Notes: a model not told the origin generated them from the letters alone. Shown: positions 35,287-44,672, numbered from the stretch's first letter. The stretch is DNA of 64,000 nucleotides from an uncultured Nitrospiraceae bacterium (GCA_903822005.1 CAIJNL010000009.1:1-64000); one strand, 5' to 3'. Numbers and translations: made by a program.

Positions 35287-36066
35287 GTGCATATTGAAGG
35301 GGGCGGCGAAGACAACGGGAAACATAAAAAGAGGATACATGTATGGATAAGGCTGCTGTCGCTTTTCCTGCTGATTGGAGGTCTTTGCTGGATTCTTTAT
35401 GAGACGGGGCTTATCACTTTTTTTCTCGATGAGCAGAAGATGCTTGATTTCATTGAATCCCTTGGGCCGTGGGGACTTTTGGGATTCATCTCGCTGCAGG
35501 TCCTTCAGGTGGTACTGGCCCCCATTCCGGGAGAGGTGACCGGGTTTATTGGAGGCTACCTTTACGGGCCGGTTATGGGTGTCGTCTGGTCTACAATAGG
35601 GTTGACAATCGGTTCCTGGATAGCCTTTGCGCTTTCGAGATATTTTGGACGTCCTTTTGTCGAAAGGTTTGTAGATAAAGATACAATCGGCAGATTCGAC
35701 TATCTGCTTCATCATAAAGGAGTATTCTTAATATTCCTGCTGTTCCTGATTCCCGGCACGCCAAAAGATTTTCTCTGCTATATACTCGGACTCGGTCATC
35801 TCACGACCATGCAGTTTCTGGTGATAGGGGGGGTCGGACGCCTGTTCGGTACCATACTTCTTTCTGTCGGAGGAGATTTGATCAGGAACAGTGAGTATGG
35901 CGAGTTTTTTATAATGGTAGGCGCTACTGTCGCGGTTGTGCTGCTCGCAATTATATTCAAGAAGCAGCTCGAGAGACTCTTCAGAAAGATGCATGCATCC
36001 AATTATAAGAAGACAAAAGCTGAAAATCATCGAAACAAAAAGGGGCATAACTCGGATGTCCGGTAA
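35287..36066 (+). CDS. TVP38/TMEM64-family (VTT domain) membrane protein
   Basis: A 259-aa membrane protein with the VTT/SNARE-associated domain of DedA-related proteins: APIPGEVTGFIGGYLYGPVMG, SRYFGRPFVERF and a re-entrant LFLIPGTPKDFLCYILGL segment. Such proteins act as lipid scramblases in eukaryotes and are proposed to have similar roles in bacteria. The start is GTG 35287; no ATG is in frame near it. It is translationally close to the slipin gene, so the two may work in the same membrane domain. Confidence 0.88.
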   Translation: MHIEGGGEDNGKHKKRIHVWIRLLSLFLLIGGLCWILYETGLITFFLDEQKMLDFIESLGPWGLLGFISLQVLQVVLAPIPGEVTGFIGGYLYGPVMGVVWSTIGLTIGSWIAFALSRYFGRPFVERFVDKDTIGRFDYLLHHKGVFLIFLLFLIPGTPKDFLCYILGLGHLTTMQFLVIGGVGRLFGTILLSVGGDLIRNSEYGEFFIMVGATVAVVLLAIIFKKQLERLFRKMHASNYKKTKAENHRNKKGHNSDVR

Positions 36067-36094
36067 AACAGGGACTAAAAAGGCAAGGGTGTAT

Positions 36095-37075
36095 TTACCA
36101 CCTGATAAGTGATGAACCCCATGTAAGTCCGGCGCCGAAGGCCTCGAGCAGAATGTAGTCACCTTTCCTTATCCTGCCGCTTGTCAGGGCCTCGTCCAGT
36201 GCTATGGGGATAGACGCAGATGACGTATTGCCGTATTTCTCGATATTTACCATGACCTTTTCCATGGGCAGCCCGAGCCTTTTTGCGGTCGCCTGAATGA
36301 TCCTTATGTTGGCCTGGTGCGGTATCAGCAGCGATAACTGTGAAGCTTTAATATTGTTTTTTTCGAGCGTCTCAAGCGCGATGCTCTCGAGAGTTTTAAC
36401 AGCGACCTTATAGGTCTCGTTGCCTTTCATTCTGACAAACTGCAGCTTCTTGTCAAGACATTCCTTGGAGAAGGGCGTTCTCGACCCCCCGCCAGGTACC
36501 TGGATATAATCCCACATGCTGCCGTCGGACCTTATATCCGTAGACATTATCCCGCTCTCGTCTTTTGAAGGTTCGAGGATGACGGCACCCGCGCCATCGC
36601 CGAATATTATGCAGGTGGACCTGTCATCCCAGTCAGTTACCCTGGAAAGCATGTCAACGCCAATCAACAGAATTCTTTTTCTGGCACCGACTTTTATCAG
36701 ATTGTCCGCCAGATAGAGTCCATATATAAAACCGGAGCAGGCCGCGGACACGTCAAACGAGGCCGCGTTAACAGCGTCCAGCCGGTTTTGCAGAAGGCAG
36801 GCAGTGGATGGAAAAGGGAGATCACCAGAAACGGTAGCGCATATGATCATATCAAGGTCTTTTGCCTTAAGGCCGGCTTTTTTCAGGGCGATTTTTGAGG
36901 CTTCATAGGCGAGATCGGATGCAGCTTCATCCTTTGTTCCGATCCGTCTTTCATGGATACCTGTCCTCTCGACGATCCATTCTGCGGAGGTGTCAACGAT
37001 CTTTTCGAGATCGAAATTGGTCAGTCTGTTTTCCGGCAAATATGACCCTGTGGATACAATCCTGGTTTTTATCAT
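36095..37075 (-). CDS. fabH: 3-oxoacyl-ACP synthase III (FabH)
   Basis: Starts fatty-acid synthesis by condensing acetyl-CoA (or another acyl-CoA) with malonyl-ACP. The 326-aa protein has the complete catalytic triad: Cys113 (AACSGF), His253 (IPHQAN) and Asn283 (EKYGNTSS). The N-terminal RIVSTGSYLPEN is typical. The start overlaps the plsX stop by 4 bp. Confidence 0.96.
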   Translation of the reverse strand: MIKTRIVSTGSYLPENRLTNFDLEKIVDTSAEWIVERTGIHERRIGTKDEAASDLAYEASKIALKKAGLKAKDLDMIICATVSGDLPFPSTACLLQNRLDAVNAASFDVSAACSGFIYGLYLADNLIKVGARKRILLIGVDMLSRVTDWDDRSTCIIFGDGAGAVILEPSKDESGIMSTDIRSDGSMWDYIQVPGGGSRTPFSKECLDKKLQFVRMKGNETYKVAVKTLESIALETLEKNNIKASQLSLLIPHQANIRIIQATAKRLGLPMEKVMVNIEKYGNTSSASIPIALDEALTSGRIRKGDYILLEAFGAGLTWGSSLIRW

Positions 37076-38082
37076 ATACCTTGTCCTTTTTGGTGTATTT
37101 CTTTGATCGTGGCTGCGATATTTTCATGCACATGCTGCCTCGACATTTCTGCGGCAACCCGTATGGCATGCTTTATGGCCTTTGCGGAAGATCTTCCGTG
37201 GCTTATGATACAGGTGCCTTTGATACCGAGAAGCGGGGCACCCCCGTATTCATCATAGTCGGTCCTTTTCTTGAAATTTCTCAAGGCCGGTTTTATCATC
37301 AGATAGCCCAGCTTGCCGGTCTTAATATTGGCGATCTCGAACTTAAGCATTTTCATAATAGTGTCCGCAAGGCCCTCACTGGTTTTCAGCACGATATTGC
37401 CTATGAAGCCGTCGCATACAATAACGTCGGCCTTGCCAGAAAAGACATCTTTACCCTCGATATTTCCGATAAAATTGATTTTGGTGGCCTTCAATAGTTT
37501 GAAGGCCTCTTTTGTGAGTTCATTGCCTTTGGTGTCTTCTTCGCCTATGCTCAGCAGGGCGATTCGTGGAGAAGGACTATTTGACATTGCCCTGTAATAG
37601 GCATCGCCCATATGCGCGAATTCGAGCAGATTTTGAGGCTTGCAATCCACATTTGCTCCTGCGTCAATGAGGACGAAATGACCTGAGAGTGAAGGCATCA
37701 GGGTCGCAATAGCAGGGCGGTCAATTCCTTCAGTCTTTCCTAGGAGTATAAGTGACATTGCCATGGCTACGCCGGAATTGCCGGCACTTACGGCAGCATC
37801 AGCCTGCCCATTTTTTACAAGATCAATAGCGCGGCGTATGGAAGAATCTTTTTTCTTTCTTAAAACAGTAGTAGGCGCTTCGTCCATCTCCGCCACCTGG
37901 GTGGAATGGACAATTGAAATCCTTTCCGCAGGATAGCGCCTGTCCTGAAGACGCGCATTAATTTTGTCCGTATCGCCTATAAGGATGACATGGACGTCGT
38001 ATTCACTAACTGCTTCGATGGCCCCCGCAACTGTTACCTCAGGCGCGAAATCGCCACCCATGGCATCAAGGGCGATAATCAT
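37072..38082 (-). CDS. plsX: Phosphate acyltransferase PlsX
   Basis: Makes acyl-phosphate from acyl-ACP for phospholipid synthesis. The 336-aa protein begins with the family signature IIALDAMGGDFAPEVTV, and later has SAGNSGVAMAMS and DGFIGNIVLKTSEG. It lies 2 bp after rpmF and overlaps fabH, giving the common order yceD-rpmF-plsX-fabH. Confidence 0.96.
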   Translation of the reverse strand: MIIALDAMGGDFAPEVTVAGAIEAVSEYDVHVILIGDTDKINARLQDRRYPAERISIVHSTQVAEMDEAPTTVLRKKKDSSIRRAIDLVKNGQADAAVSAGNSGVAMAMSLILLGKTEGIDRPAIATLMPSLSGHFVLIDAGANVDCKPQNLLEFAHMGDAYYRAMSNSPSPRIALLSIGEEDTKGNELTKEAFKLLKATKINFIGNIEGKDVFSGKADVIVCDGFIGNIVLKTSEGLADTIMKMLKFEIANIKTGKLGYLMIKPALRNFKKRTDYDEYGGAPLLGIKGTCIISHGRSSAKAIKHAIRVAAEMSRQHVHENIAATIKEIHQKGQGI

Positions 38083-38084
38083 GG

Positions 38085-38267
38085 TTATTTCGAGACTACC
38101 TCAAGAATTTTCTTCCCGTTGTATGTGCCGCATGAGATACATGCCCTGTGAGGTACTTTCATCTCTTTGCAGTCCGGGCAAGCTACCAGTGTAGGCTGTT
38201 CACCTTTCCAGTTGGCCCTTCTTTTGTCTCTTCTTGATCTCGAATGTCGATGGGTTGGATTTGCCAT
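38085..38267 (-). CDS. rpmF: Ribosomal protein bL32
   Basis: A 60-aa ribosomal protein of the large subunit. N-terminal MANPTHRHSRSRRDKRRA matches bL32 and two cysteine pairs (CPDC and CISC) show the zinc-binding form rather than the zinc-free paralogue. Directly followed by plsX. Confidence 0.96.
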   Translation of the reverse strand: MANPTHRHSRSRRDKRRANWKGEQPTLVACPDCKEMKVPHRACISCGTYNGKKILEVVSK

Positions 38268-38271
38268 GGTA

Positions 38272-38781
38272 TTACTCCTTTTCTGTCTTTAGTTTTTTCA
38301 GTATTTCAAAACGTGTATCAGGCTCGCTTGTCCCACAGCCGCAGGCCGAAATATTCATGTCGGCCCCGCAAACGGGACAGAAGCCCTTGCATTCAGAAGA
38401 ACAGAGCGGTTTCATCGGAAGGTTCAGTATTAGCTGGTCCTTCAGCAAATCGTCTGTCTCCAGTATATCGCCTGTATAAAATACAGTGTCGAGTTCATCA
38501 CTCTTCAGTTCGTGCTGCTCATGTTTACCGATTTCATCGGCCGGATGATAAACGACGTTAACCTGCGAGGCTATCTTCAATTCAAAATTCGTCAGACAGC
38601 GCGCGCATTCCAGCTCCACTTTACCGCTCAGAACTCCCCGCACAATCAGTTCCGGTTCGACCTTGTCTATGCGCAGGGACGCCTTCACCGGGGCCAGCAC
38701 CCTGACTGCGTCAGACTGTATATCTCCAGTCAATTCAAGCTCAATTCCCTCATCGGGTATTTCGGGTATAATTATCTTCAT
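38272..38781 (-). CDS. yceD: YceD family protein (DUF177), 23S rRNA accumulation protein
   Basis: A 169-aa member of the YceD/DUF177 family, which is nearly always encoded next to rpmF and is needed for normal 23S rRNA accumulation in E. coli and plants. Visible are LECARCLTNFEL in the middle and a C-terminal four-cysteine cluster (CSSECKGFCPVCG, CGCG) that may bind zinc. First gene of the lipid operon, behind a consensus promoter. Confidence 0.9.
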   Translation of the reverse strand: MKIIIPEIPDEGIELELTGDIQSDAVRVLAPVKASLRIDKVEPELIVRGVLSGKVELECARCLTNFELKIASQVNVVYHPADEIGKHEQHELKSDELDTVFYTGDILETDDLLKDQLILNLPMKPLCSSECKGFCPVCGADMNISACGCGTSEPDTRFEILKKLKTEKE

Positions 38782-38801
38782 GCCGCAAAACGTAAGTCAC
38801 A

Positions 38802-38831
38802 ATTATAGATGTTAAATCAATGTATTGTCAA
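38802..38831 (-). promoter_or_regulatory. Consensus sigma-70 promoter of yceD-rpmF-plsX-fabH
   Basis: On the minus strand TTGACA (38831-38826) and TATAAT (38807-38802) are 18 bp apart, both perfect matches. The predicted transcript start is about 15 nt before the yceD start codon. Confidence 0.85.
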
Positions 38832-38952
38832 CGCTGCATTCGCCTTGCACCTTCATGGACGTGCAGGGCCGGTGAGTAAGTTGACCGAAGCCTCCACTTT
38901 AACACTATCAACAGCACGAACAAACATCAGGCATAGTCCGGTGTTTAGGGGA

Positions 38953-38989
38953 TGAGGGACCGGTTAACAATAAATTAACCAGTCCCTCA
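38953..38989 (-). terminator. Strong hairpin behind the porin gene
   Basis: TGAGGGAC-C-GGTTAA pairs with TTAACC-A-GTCCCTCA around a 7-nt loop (one mismatch). It lies 22 nt after the porin stop. There is no T-run on the minus strand, so it may be a Rho-dependent end or mRNA-protecting hairpin rather than a classical terminator. Confidence 0.5.
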
Positions 38990-39010
38990 CAATAAACCTT
39001 AAAACCCGAG

Positions 39011-40477
39011 TTAGATCTTAAACTGAAGCTGCCACCTGAAAAACAGGGCATCTTTTGTATTTGGAGTATAAAACTTTCCGGGAATGAAGTATTCGAATTG
39101 CAGCATACCGTCAATATTTTTTGTAAATTGATGAGATAACATTGCGGTTGGCAGATGTCCCCTGTCTCTGCTCCTGTTCGAATATTCCGTCGACGACAGA
39201 CCAGTAGTGGTCTCTGCCGATCTAAGGTATTGATAAGTCATGGTTATCGCCGTTGTGTCAGTAATATTGGCCTTTCCCTTGATCATATAGATAACAAGAT
39301 TGGTCCAGTAGCCTGGTATTGGGCCGCTGTATTTTCCGGCTGTTTCGTTTATAAGCGAATAAATATAGAGTTCGTTCCAGTAAGGGTTTCTTGAGAAGAG
39401 AGGGTCCCAGGCCTTGCGTTTACTGGAAGGATCATTGGGATTATCGCCCGACAGATATACGGCGCCGAGGTCGAATTCGACCTTGCCGGGCAGTTCGTCG
39501 AATTTGCGGCCCGCAAAAAAGTACCCTCCCATACCTGTCCGGTCGATACCATGCGGATAGGTTGAGTTATGGTCATATTTTCCGAACTGGTACGCAAATT
39601 CAGCCTTTGCCCTCCAGCCATCAGAGCTGAATGTTGCCCTCGCGCCGGCTGTATGCAGGTTCAGTCTGGGGTTGCCGCTGAAACCGTCTTCAGTCTTGTA
39701 AATGTAATAAGGATCAAATGTAGCGATCTTGCCGAACCTGTTTCTCATGTAGGCAACATAGGCCTGTTCGTGCGAAGTGCTCAAAAGCTTCTCATTGTCG
39801 TAGTATAGAGCATTTCCGGTTATTGCCGGGTGGGCCGACGGAAGCAGGGAGTCAACGCTGGCATCTGTAATGTACACGAAATCAATGCTGTTATCTTTTG
39901 TTATGTTCAGTCGCGCCTTGGCAGCATTGAAATAAAAAGTTCTGGATCCGTCTCCTGGGGTTCCGTCCATCAAGAGGAACCCTTCTCCATAGATGTCCTC
40001 GGGAGCCAGGAAATCCTGTCTGCCGATACGAAAGTCGACGAGGCCGTCAATAAGTTTTTTGCCGGATATATAGACATTGTCTATTACAACCTCATCCTGA
40101 TCCCAAGTTTGATTGCGTTTAATTCTGTTTGGTCCATCAAATACAGGATGGTATGGGCCCATATAATATTTAGGCTCGGTCGTGCCTCTGACATAAAAAT
40201 CGAAATTACTTCCGACCTCGGCCTTGCCCCAAACAGAGGCCCTGATACGGAAAAAATCCCTGTCTTTCTGCGTGGAATTATTTGTCCCCAGTGAAACAAC
40301 ATTAGTCCAGATTTCCTGGCGAAGCCTTAACGATGCACCGACAGAGAATTTCAGGTCTGTGCTTCCGACTTTTACTGTCTGGGACAGGTCGGGCTGATCT
40401 GCAGCAAATGCCGGCCAGGCGAATATTACGATGATCAACGTCAGCAAAATAGCTCTCAAAAAATATTTCCCAGTCAT
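39011..40477 (-). CDS. Outer-membrane beta-barrel porin (alginate-export-like family)
   Basis: A 488-aa outer-membrane protein starting at ATG 40477 (GGAGAGG upstream), with a signal peptide ending in WPAFAAD. The mature part is rich in alternating strands and aromatic girdle residues, and resembles the alginate export/AlgE-like porin family, e.g. RIGRQDFLAPEDIYGEGFLLMDG. The last residue pattern (FRWQLQFKI) is a typical C-terminal beta-signal, although ending in Ile rather than Phe. It is 19 nt behind a sodium:solute symporter, so both likely bring the same solute in. The substrate is unknown; alginate is only the family name. Confidence 0.82.
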   Translation of the reverse strand: MTGKYFLRAILLTLIIVIFAWPAFAADQPDLSQTVKVGSTDLKFSVGASLRLRQEIWTNVVSLGTNNSTQKDRDFFRIRASVWGKAEVGSNFDFYVRGTTEPKYYMGPYHPVFDGPNRIKRNQTWDQDEVVIDNVYISGKKLIDGLVDFRIGRQDFLAPEDIYGEGFLLMDGTPGDGSRTFYFNAAKARLNITKDNSIDFVYITDASVDSLLPSAHPAITGNALYYDNEKLLSTSHEQAYVAYMRNRFGKIATFDPYYIYKTEDGFSGNPRLNLHTAGARATFSSDGWRAKAEFAYQFGKYDHNSTYPHGIDRTGMGGYFFAGRKFDELPGKVEFDLGAVYLSGDNPNDPSSKRKAWDPLFSRNPYWNELYIYSLINETAGKYSGPIPGYWTNLVIYMIKGKANITDTTAITMTYQYLRSAETTTGLSSTEYSNRSRDRGHLPTAMLSHQFTKNIDGMLQFEYFIPGKFYTPNTKDALFFRWQLQFKI

Positions 40478-40496
40478 TTCAATTCCTCTCCGCAAT

Positions 40497-42041
40497 TTAT
40501 TTAAGGTCAGCCCTTTGTGTATGACAGTCGGCATCGCCAAAGGCAGCATCGACTGTTTCTTTGGGCAAAGGCTGGGTCAAGAGACTAACAACAGGCACTA
40601 CAAGAAGCGGAAGAAACATGGTAATGGCGCCCGCAAGAGGGATACCGTCTTTGCCCCAAAGAACGAAAAGTGCAAATGCGGTAACAAGGCCTGTAATAAT
40701 GCCGGCATAAGCACCGGCCCTGGTTGTCCGTTTCCAGAAGAGACCGTATATATATGGGGCAAGGAATACGCCGGCAAGCGCGCCCCAGGACATAACCATC
40801 AAATTTACTATAACATCCACCTTGTTCATGGCCAGTATCAGAGACAGTGTCACGAACACACCGCACAGAAGCCGCATAAGCAGCATGGTCTGTTTCTGGT
40901 TTACGTGACGGTTTACGAAGGCCCCATAAAGATCTATGGCTATCGCTGAACTCGAGACCAGGACCAGGGATGACAGGCTGGACATTGAGGCCGAGAAGAC
41001 CAGCAGCAGAATAAGAAATACGAAGGCCTGCGGAAATTGGGTAGTTATAAAGACCGGCATCAACTGGTCCAGGTTTGGTTTGCCGTCCACCATGATGGCC
41101 TGGGGAAAGCCATCTGCATAATAAAGATGGGTAAGTGCTCCGCTGTAATAAGCTCCAAATGTCATGAAGAACGCAAAGATTCCTGCTATTGTCATGGCAC
41201 GCGTAACATCGGCCCTGCTGCGTATCGAATAAAATTTTTGAACCATCTGGGGAAGGGCCATCGGCCCGAAGCTGGTTATAAGGATGAGTGAAATGAGAAT
41301 GACCGATCCCGGGACTGTTATCTGCCAGCCAGCAGGTCCGAGCGCCACTGCTTTTGTCAGGCCCGGCGCCATGATCTTTGCATCGCCTAGCAGCGCGGTT
41401 GCCGTCTCAACAAAGCCGCCTTTCCATTGGGCAAGCAATACTACCATGCCCAACACGCCCGCAAACTCGATTATGCCGCGAATGAAATCACTTATTGCCA
41501 CGGCCAGGTATCCTCCCATGATAAGATAGACACCTGTCAGCAAGGCCAGGAATATAAGGGCTTCATTGTACTGCAGTCCGAGGGTCATCTCGAACAGGTA
41601 GCTTAATCCCATATAGACTGAAGCTGAGTAGGGCACGAGGAATATGAATATGGCGAGAGCTGCAATTACTTGTATCGGGGTGCTGTCGTAGCGGGCCCTA
41701 AGAAATTCGGGCATGGTGAGAGCTTTTAGTCTCACCGTCATCTCGTGCGTCCTTCCGGCCAATAACTTCCATGCGAGGAAGGTGCCGATAAGGGTGTTGC
41801 CTATCACGATCCACATGGTATGGATTCCGAATCCCCAGCCAAGTTTTCCGGCATAGCCGATAAAGAGAACCGCTGAGAAATATGTCGTGCCGTATGCGAA
41901 GGCGCTCATCCATGGTCCAAGTGTTCTTCCGCCGAGGAAGAAGTCGCCGACAGTCTTGGTCTTGCGCATCGACCAGTATCCTATCCAAAGCATAACAAGT
42001 ACATAGATAACTACAATCAGGATATGCAGTATCTGATTCAT
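40497..42041 (-). CDS. Sodium:solute symporter (SSS family)
   Basis: A 514-aa inner-membrane transporter of the SSS family with about 13 helices. The N-terminal GDFFLGGRTLGPWMSAFAYGTTYFSA region and the FSASMSSLSSLVLVSSSAIAIDLYG sodium-site region are diagnostic. Family members take up proline, pantothenate, acetate, aryl acids and others, so the substrate cannot be read from sequence. It is divergent from iorB-paaK and in operon with a porin, which hints at an organic or aryl acid. Confidence 0.9.
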   Translation of the reverse strand: MNQILHILIVVIYVLVMLWIGYWSMRKTKTVGDFFLGGRTLGPWMSAFAYGTTYFSAVLFIGYAGKLGWGFGIHTMWIVIGNTLIGTFLAWKLLAGRTHEMTVRLKALTMPEFLRARYDSTPIQVIAALAIFIFLVPYSASVYMGLSYLFEMTLGLQYNEALIFLALLTGVYLIMGGYLAVAISDFIRGIIEFAGVLGMVVLLAQWKGGFVETATALLGDAKIMAPGLTKAVALGPAGWQITVPGSVILISLILITSFGPMALPQMVQKFYSIRSRADVTRAMTIAGIFAFFMTFGAYYSGALTHLYYADGFPQAIMVDGKPNLDQLMPVFITTQFPQAFVFLILLLVFSASMSSLSSLVLVSSSAIAIDLYGAFVNRHVNQKQTMLLMRLLCGVFVTLSLILAMNKVDVIVNLMVMSWGALAGVFLAPYIYGLFWKRTTRAGAYAGIITGLVTAFALFVLWGKDGIPLAGAITMFLPLLVVPVVSLLTQPLPKETVDAAFGDADCHTQRADLK

Positions 42042-42203
42042 GGGCTTCCATTTGCCCGCCGAGACTGCCGGAATACAGTTTCGGCCTAGGGGCTGTCCTT
42101 TTCATTGATTTTTCCCATAAGAAAATTGCTTTTACCTTACCATACTTGTGTTATATCGTCAACATGCAAACAGAGAAAATCGCACATGGCCCAAGAGGCC
42201 GCA

Positions 42204-42231
42204 TTGTTGTTATGAGTGCTCAGTGTATGAT
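42204..42231 (+). promoter_or_regulatory. Likely promoter of the iorB-paaK operon
   Basis: TTGTTG at 42204-42209 and TATGAT at 42226-42231 are 16 bp apart, the latter preceded by a TG. The predicted start falls about 42238, at the first base of the hairpin described next. Confidence 0.5.
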
Positions 42232-42237
42232 AAAATC

Positions 42238-42260
42238 CCTGACGCATTATTTGCGTCAGG
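42238..42260 (+). other. Perfect 8-bp hairpin at the predicted 5' end of the iorB transcript
   Basis: CCTGACGC and GCGTCAGG are separated by ATTATTT. It stands 31 nt before the iorB start codon and has no T-run after it. A 5'-terminal stabilising hairpin or a repressor-binding palindrome are both possible. Confidence 0.5.
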
Positions 42261-42291
42261 CTTAAATATTTTCAGGATAGGCAGACTGCAT

Positions 42292-42876
42292 ATGGATATC
42301 AAGAGCGTTCTTTTTTCAGGGGTTGGGGGACAGGGTATAATCCTTGCCAGTGCCATCCTCGCAAAATGCGCATTCAAGAAGGGCTTGATGGTGAAGGAAA
42401 GCGAACTGCATGGGATGGCCCAGCGAGGCGGTAGTGTTGTCAGCCATGTCAGGTTTGGGAATGAAGTATTTTCTCCGCTAATACCAAAAGGCGGGGCGGA
42501 TTTTCTGGTTGCACTGGAAGAACTGGAAGGTCTGCGGAATTCGTATTACCTTAAGCCTTCAGGTATCGTAATCCTCAGCACAAAAAAAATAATTCCCCAG
42601 ACTGCAGATCCGTCGCTGAATCCCTATCCGGAGGATGCCGAAAAGAGGCTCTGTGCGGACGGCTTTCAGGTCCGGACGATCGATAGTTTTGCGATTGCAA
42701 AGGAAATTGGAAACTTGAAAGTTGAGAACGTAATTCTGGTCGGCGCACTTTCATCGTATCTTGACTTCCCAATGGAGTTATGGGAGCAAGCCATTAGTGA
42801 TTCGGTGCCGCCGAAAACGGTGCAAATCAATATAGAGGCATTTAATAAAGGTCGGGAGATAACTGTAAACATATGA
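42292..42876 (+). CDS. iorB: Indolepyruvate:ferredoxin oxidoreductase, beta (gamma-domain) subunit
   Basis: The small subunit of an aryl-pyruvate:ferredoxin oxidoreductase that converts aryl-pyruvates to aryl-acetyl-CoA plus CO2 with reduced ferredoxin, reversibly. The 194-aa protein begins SVLFSGVGGQGIILAS and contains ESELHGMAQRGGSVVSHVRFG, both hallmarks of this family. I take ATG 42292 as the start; the track start is 48 codons upstream in leader sequence. It overlaps paaK by 4 bp. Its partner iorA is 5.4 kb away on the opposite strand, which is unusual. Confidence 0.92.
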   Translation: MDIKSVLFSGVGGQGIILASAILAKCAFKKGLMVKESELHGMAQRGGSVVSHVRFGNEVFSPLIPKGGADFLVALEELEGLRNSYYLKPSGIVILSTKKIIPQTADPSLNPYPEDAEKRLCADGFQVRTIDSFAIAKEIGNLKVENVILVGALSSYLDFPMELWEQAISDSVPPKTVQINIEAFNKGREITVNI

Positions 42877-44195
42877 GCAGAACTGATCCGTTAATAGAGG
42901 GCGCTTTTTGGCAGCGCCAAAACGAGGTAATAGAGCGAACATTTCTGGAGGCCGAACAGCTGCATCATCTGAAAGAGACTCTGGATAGTGTTTATAGCAA
43001 TGTGCCATTTTACAAGTCGCGTTTTGAAAAGGCAGGACTTATTCCAGGCGATATACGAAGTCTGGGCGATCTGCGAAGACTGCCTTTTACTACAAGCGAT
43101 GATTTGCGGGCCGCGTATCCCTTCGGTATGCTGGCAGTATCCAAAGAGGATGTCGTGCGCCTTCATACGTCAAGCGGAACAACCGGCAAACCAAAGGCCA
43201 TTTTTTTCTCCCGGCAGGATATTGAGAACTCGTCAGATCTTATAGCGCGCTGTCTTGTTATGACAGGGACAGGCAGGGGCGACATTCTTCAGAACATGAT
43301 GACATACGGAATGTTCACCGGGGCGCTTGTGATGCATTACGGTGCGGAGAAGGTAGGGGCGCTGGTCATACCTGCCGGCCCCGGCAATTCCGACCGGCAG
43401 ATATCCTTTATGCAGGACTTCGGAGTGACTGCGTTTCATATCACACCGAGTTATGCCCTGTATATTTCAAGTTTAATGCAGGAGCGCGGTATTGATCCCG
43501 GAAAAGACCTGAGCCTTAAGAGGGCTTACCTTGGAGCGGAACCATATACCGAAGAGACGAGAAGGAAAATAGAATATATCTTTGGTATCGATGTCTACAA
43601 TTGTTACGGTCTTACCGAGATGAACGGCCCTGGCGTCGCATTTGAATGTATGCACAAAAACGGCATGCACCTTTGGGAAGACCATTTTCTGATGGAGATT
43701 ATTAATCCTGACACGGGTGAGGTGCTTGAGGATGGAGAGAAGGGAGAGCTGGTGCTCACTTCCCTGAGACGCGAGGCAATGCCGCTCATAAGGTACCGCA
43801 CACGCGACATCACTAGAATTATGCCGGATAACTGCGAATGCGGCAGGACGCACAGGCGGATATCGCGCATTCTCGGCAGGTCTGATGATATGTTCATTGC
43901 AAGGGGAGTTAATATATTTCCTCAGCAGATCGAGCAGGTGCTTATGGGCATCAAAGGTGTTGCACAGAACTACCAGATAGTCCTTGAATCGTTTGATGAT
44001 ATTACTGTAAGGGCAGAGATATCAAAAGACCTATTTGATGGAAACATAGAACATCTGCTCGACCTGCAGACCGAAATAGCTGACAAGATAAGGGCCGAGA
44101 TAATCGTCAAGCCTAAAGTCGAACTTCTCGAACCGGGAGCTCTACCTGTGAGTGAAGGCAAGGCCAAGAGGGTCATCGATAACAGGACGATGTAA
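42873..44195 (+). CDS. paaK: Phenylacetate-CoA ligase family protein, first copy
   Basis: An AMP-forming aryl-acid CoA ligase (440 aa). It has the ATP-binding P-loop [10 protein letters not shown], the A-motif YGLTEMNGPG, and the C-terminal GRSDDMFIARGVNIFPQQIE hinge with adenylation lysine region. It activates phenylacetate or indoleacetate to the CoA thioester, or runs in reverse to conserve ATP from aryl-acetyl-CoA. The start overlaps iorB, which links the two activities. It is similar throughout to the second copy at 44673. Confidence 0.93.
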   Translation: MSRTDPLIEGAFWQRQNEVIERTFLEAEQLHHLKETLDSVYSNVPFYKSRFEKAGLIPGDIRSLGDLRRLPFTTSDDLRAAYPFGMLAVSKEDVVRLHTSSGTTGKPKAIFFSRQDIENSSDLIARCLVMTGTGRGDILQNMMTYGMFTGALVMHYGAEKVGALVIPAGPGNSDRQISFMQDFGVTAFHITPSYALYISSLMQERGIDPGKDLSLKRAYLGAEPYTEETRRKIEYIFGIDVYNCYGLTEMNGPGVAFECMHKNGMHLWEDHFLMEIINPDTGEVLEDGEKGELVLTSLRREAMPLIRYRTRDITRIMPDNCECGRTHRRISRILGRSDDMFIARGVNIFPQQIEQVLMGIKGVAQNYQIVLESFDDITVRAEISKDLFDGNIEHLLDLQTEIADKIRAEIIVKPKVELLEPGALPVSEGKAKRVIDNRTM

Positions 44196-44227
44196 TAAAT
44201 ATACTTTTGAACTATTAAGGAGCCACT

Positions 44228-44653
44228 ATGGACAAGGTAAGGCAGGTTTCTGTTTTTTCCGAGAACAAACCAGGCAGGATCCAAAAGATCACCGGCATCT
44301 TTGGCGAGGAAGGCATTAACATCCTCGCGATCTCGATAACCAGCACAAACGGCTTCGGCATCATCAAGCTGCTGGTTGACAAATGCGATCTGGCATATGA
44401 AAAACTCAAGGAGCACGGCTTCACGGTAAAGCTCAGCGAAGTGCTTGCCATTGAGATGAAGGACAGTCCCGGAGGACTTCATGAGGTTTCGCAGATCCTG
44501 TCCGACAAGGGCATCAATATAGAAAACGCGTATGTGTATGTCGTAGAATCAAGGGCAAGGGCCTACCTGCTTGTGGAAGTCAAGGACATCGAAAAGGCCA
44601 GGGAAATACTTGCCGGATCAAACCTGAACTTTTTCAGGCACGAAGACTTTTAG
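44228..44653 (+). CDS. Tandem ACT-domain protein, first copy
   Basis: A 141-aa protein made of two ACT domains: residues 1-67 ([29 protein letters not shown]) and 68-141 ([28 protein letters not shown]). ACT domains bind amino acids as allosteric sensors. It has no enzyme domain. Its position between two paaK genes suggests it senses an aromatic amino acid and controls the CoA ligases, but that is inferred. Confidence 0.88.
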   Translation: MDKVRQVSVFSENKPGRIQKITGIFGEEGINILAISITSTNGFGIIKLLVDKCDLAYEKLKEHGFTVKLSEVLAIEMKDSPGGLHEVSQILSDKGINIENAYVYVVESRARAYLLVEVKDIEKAREILAGSNLNFFRHEDF

Positions 44654-44672
44654 CTCTAAAAGAGGTGAGAGA

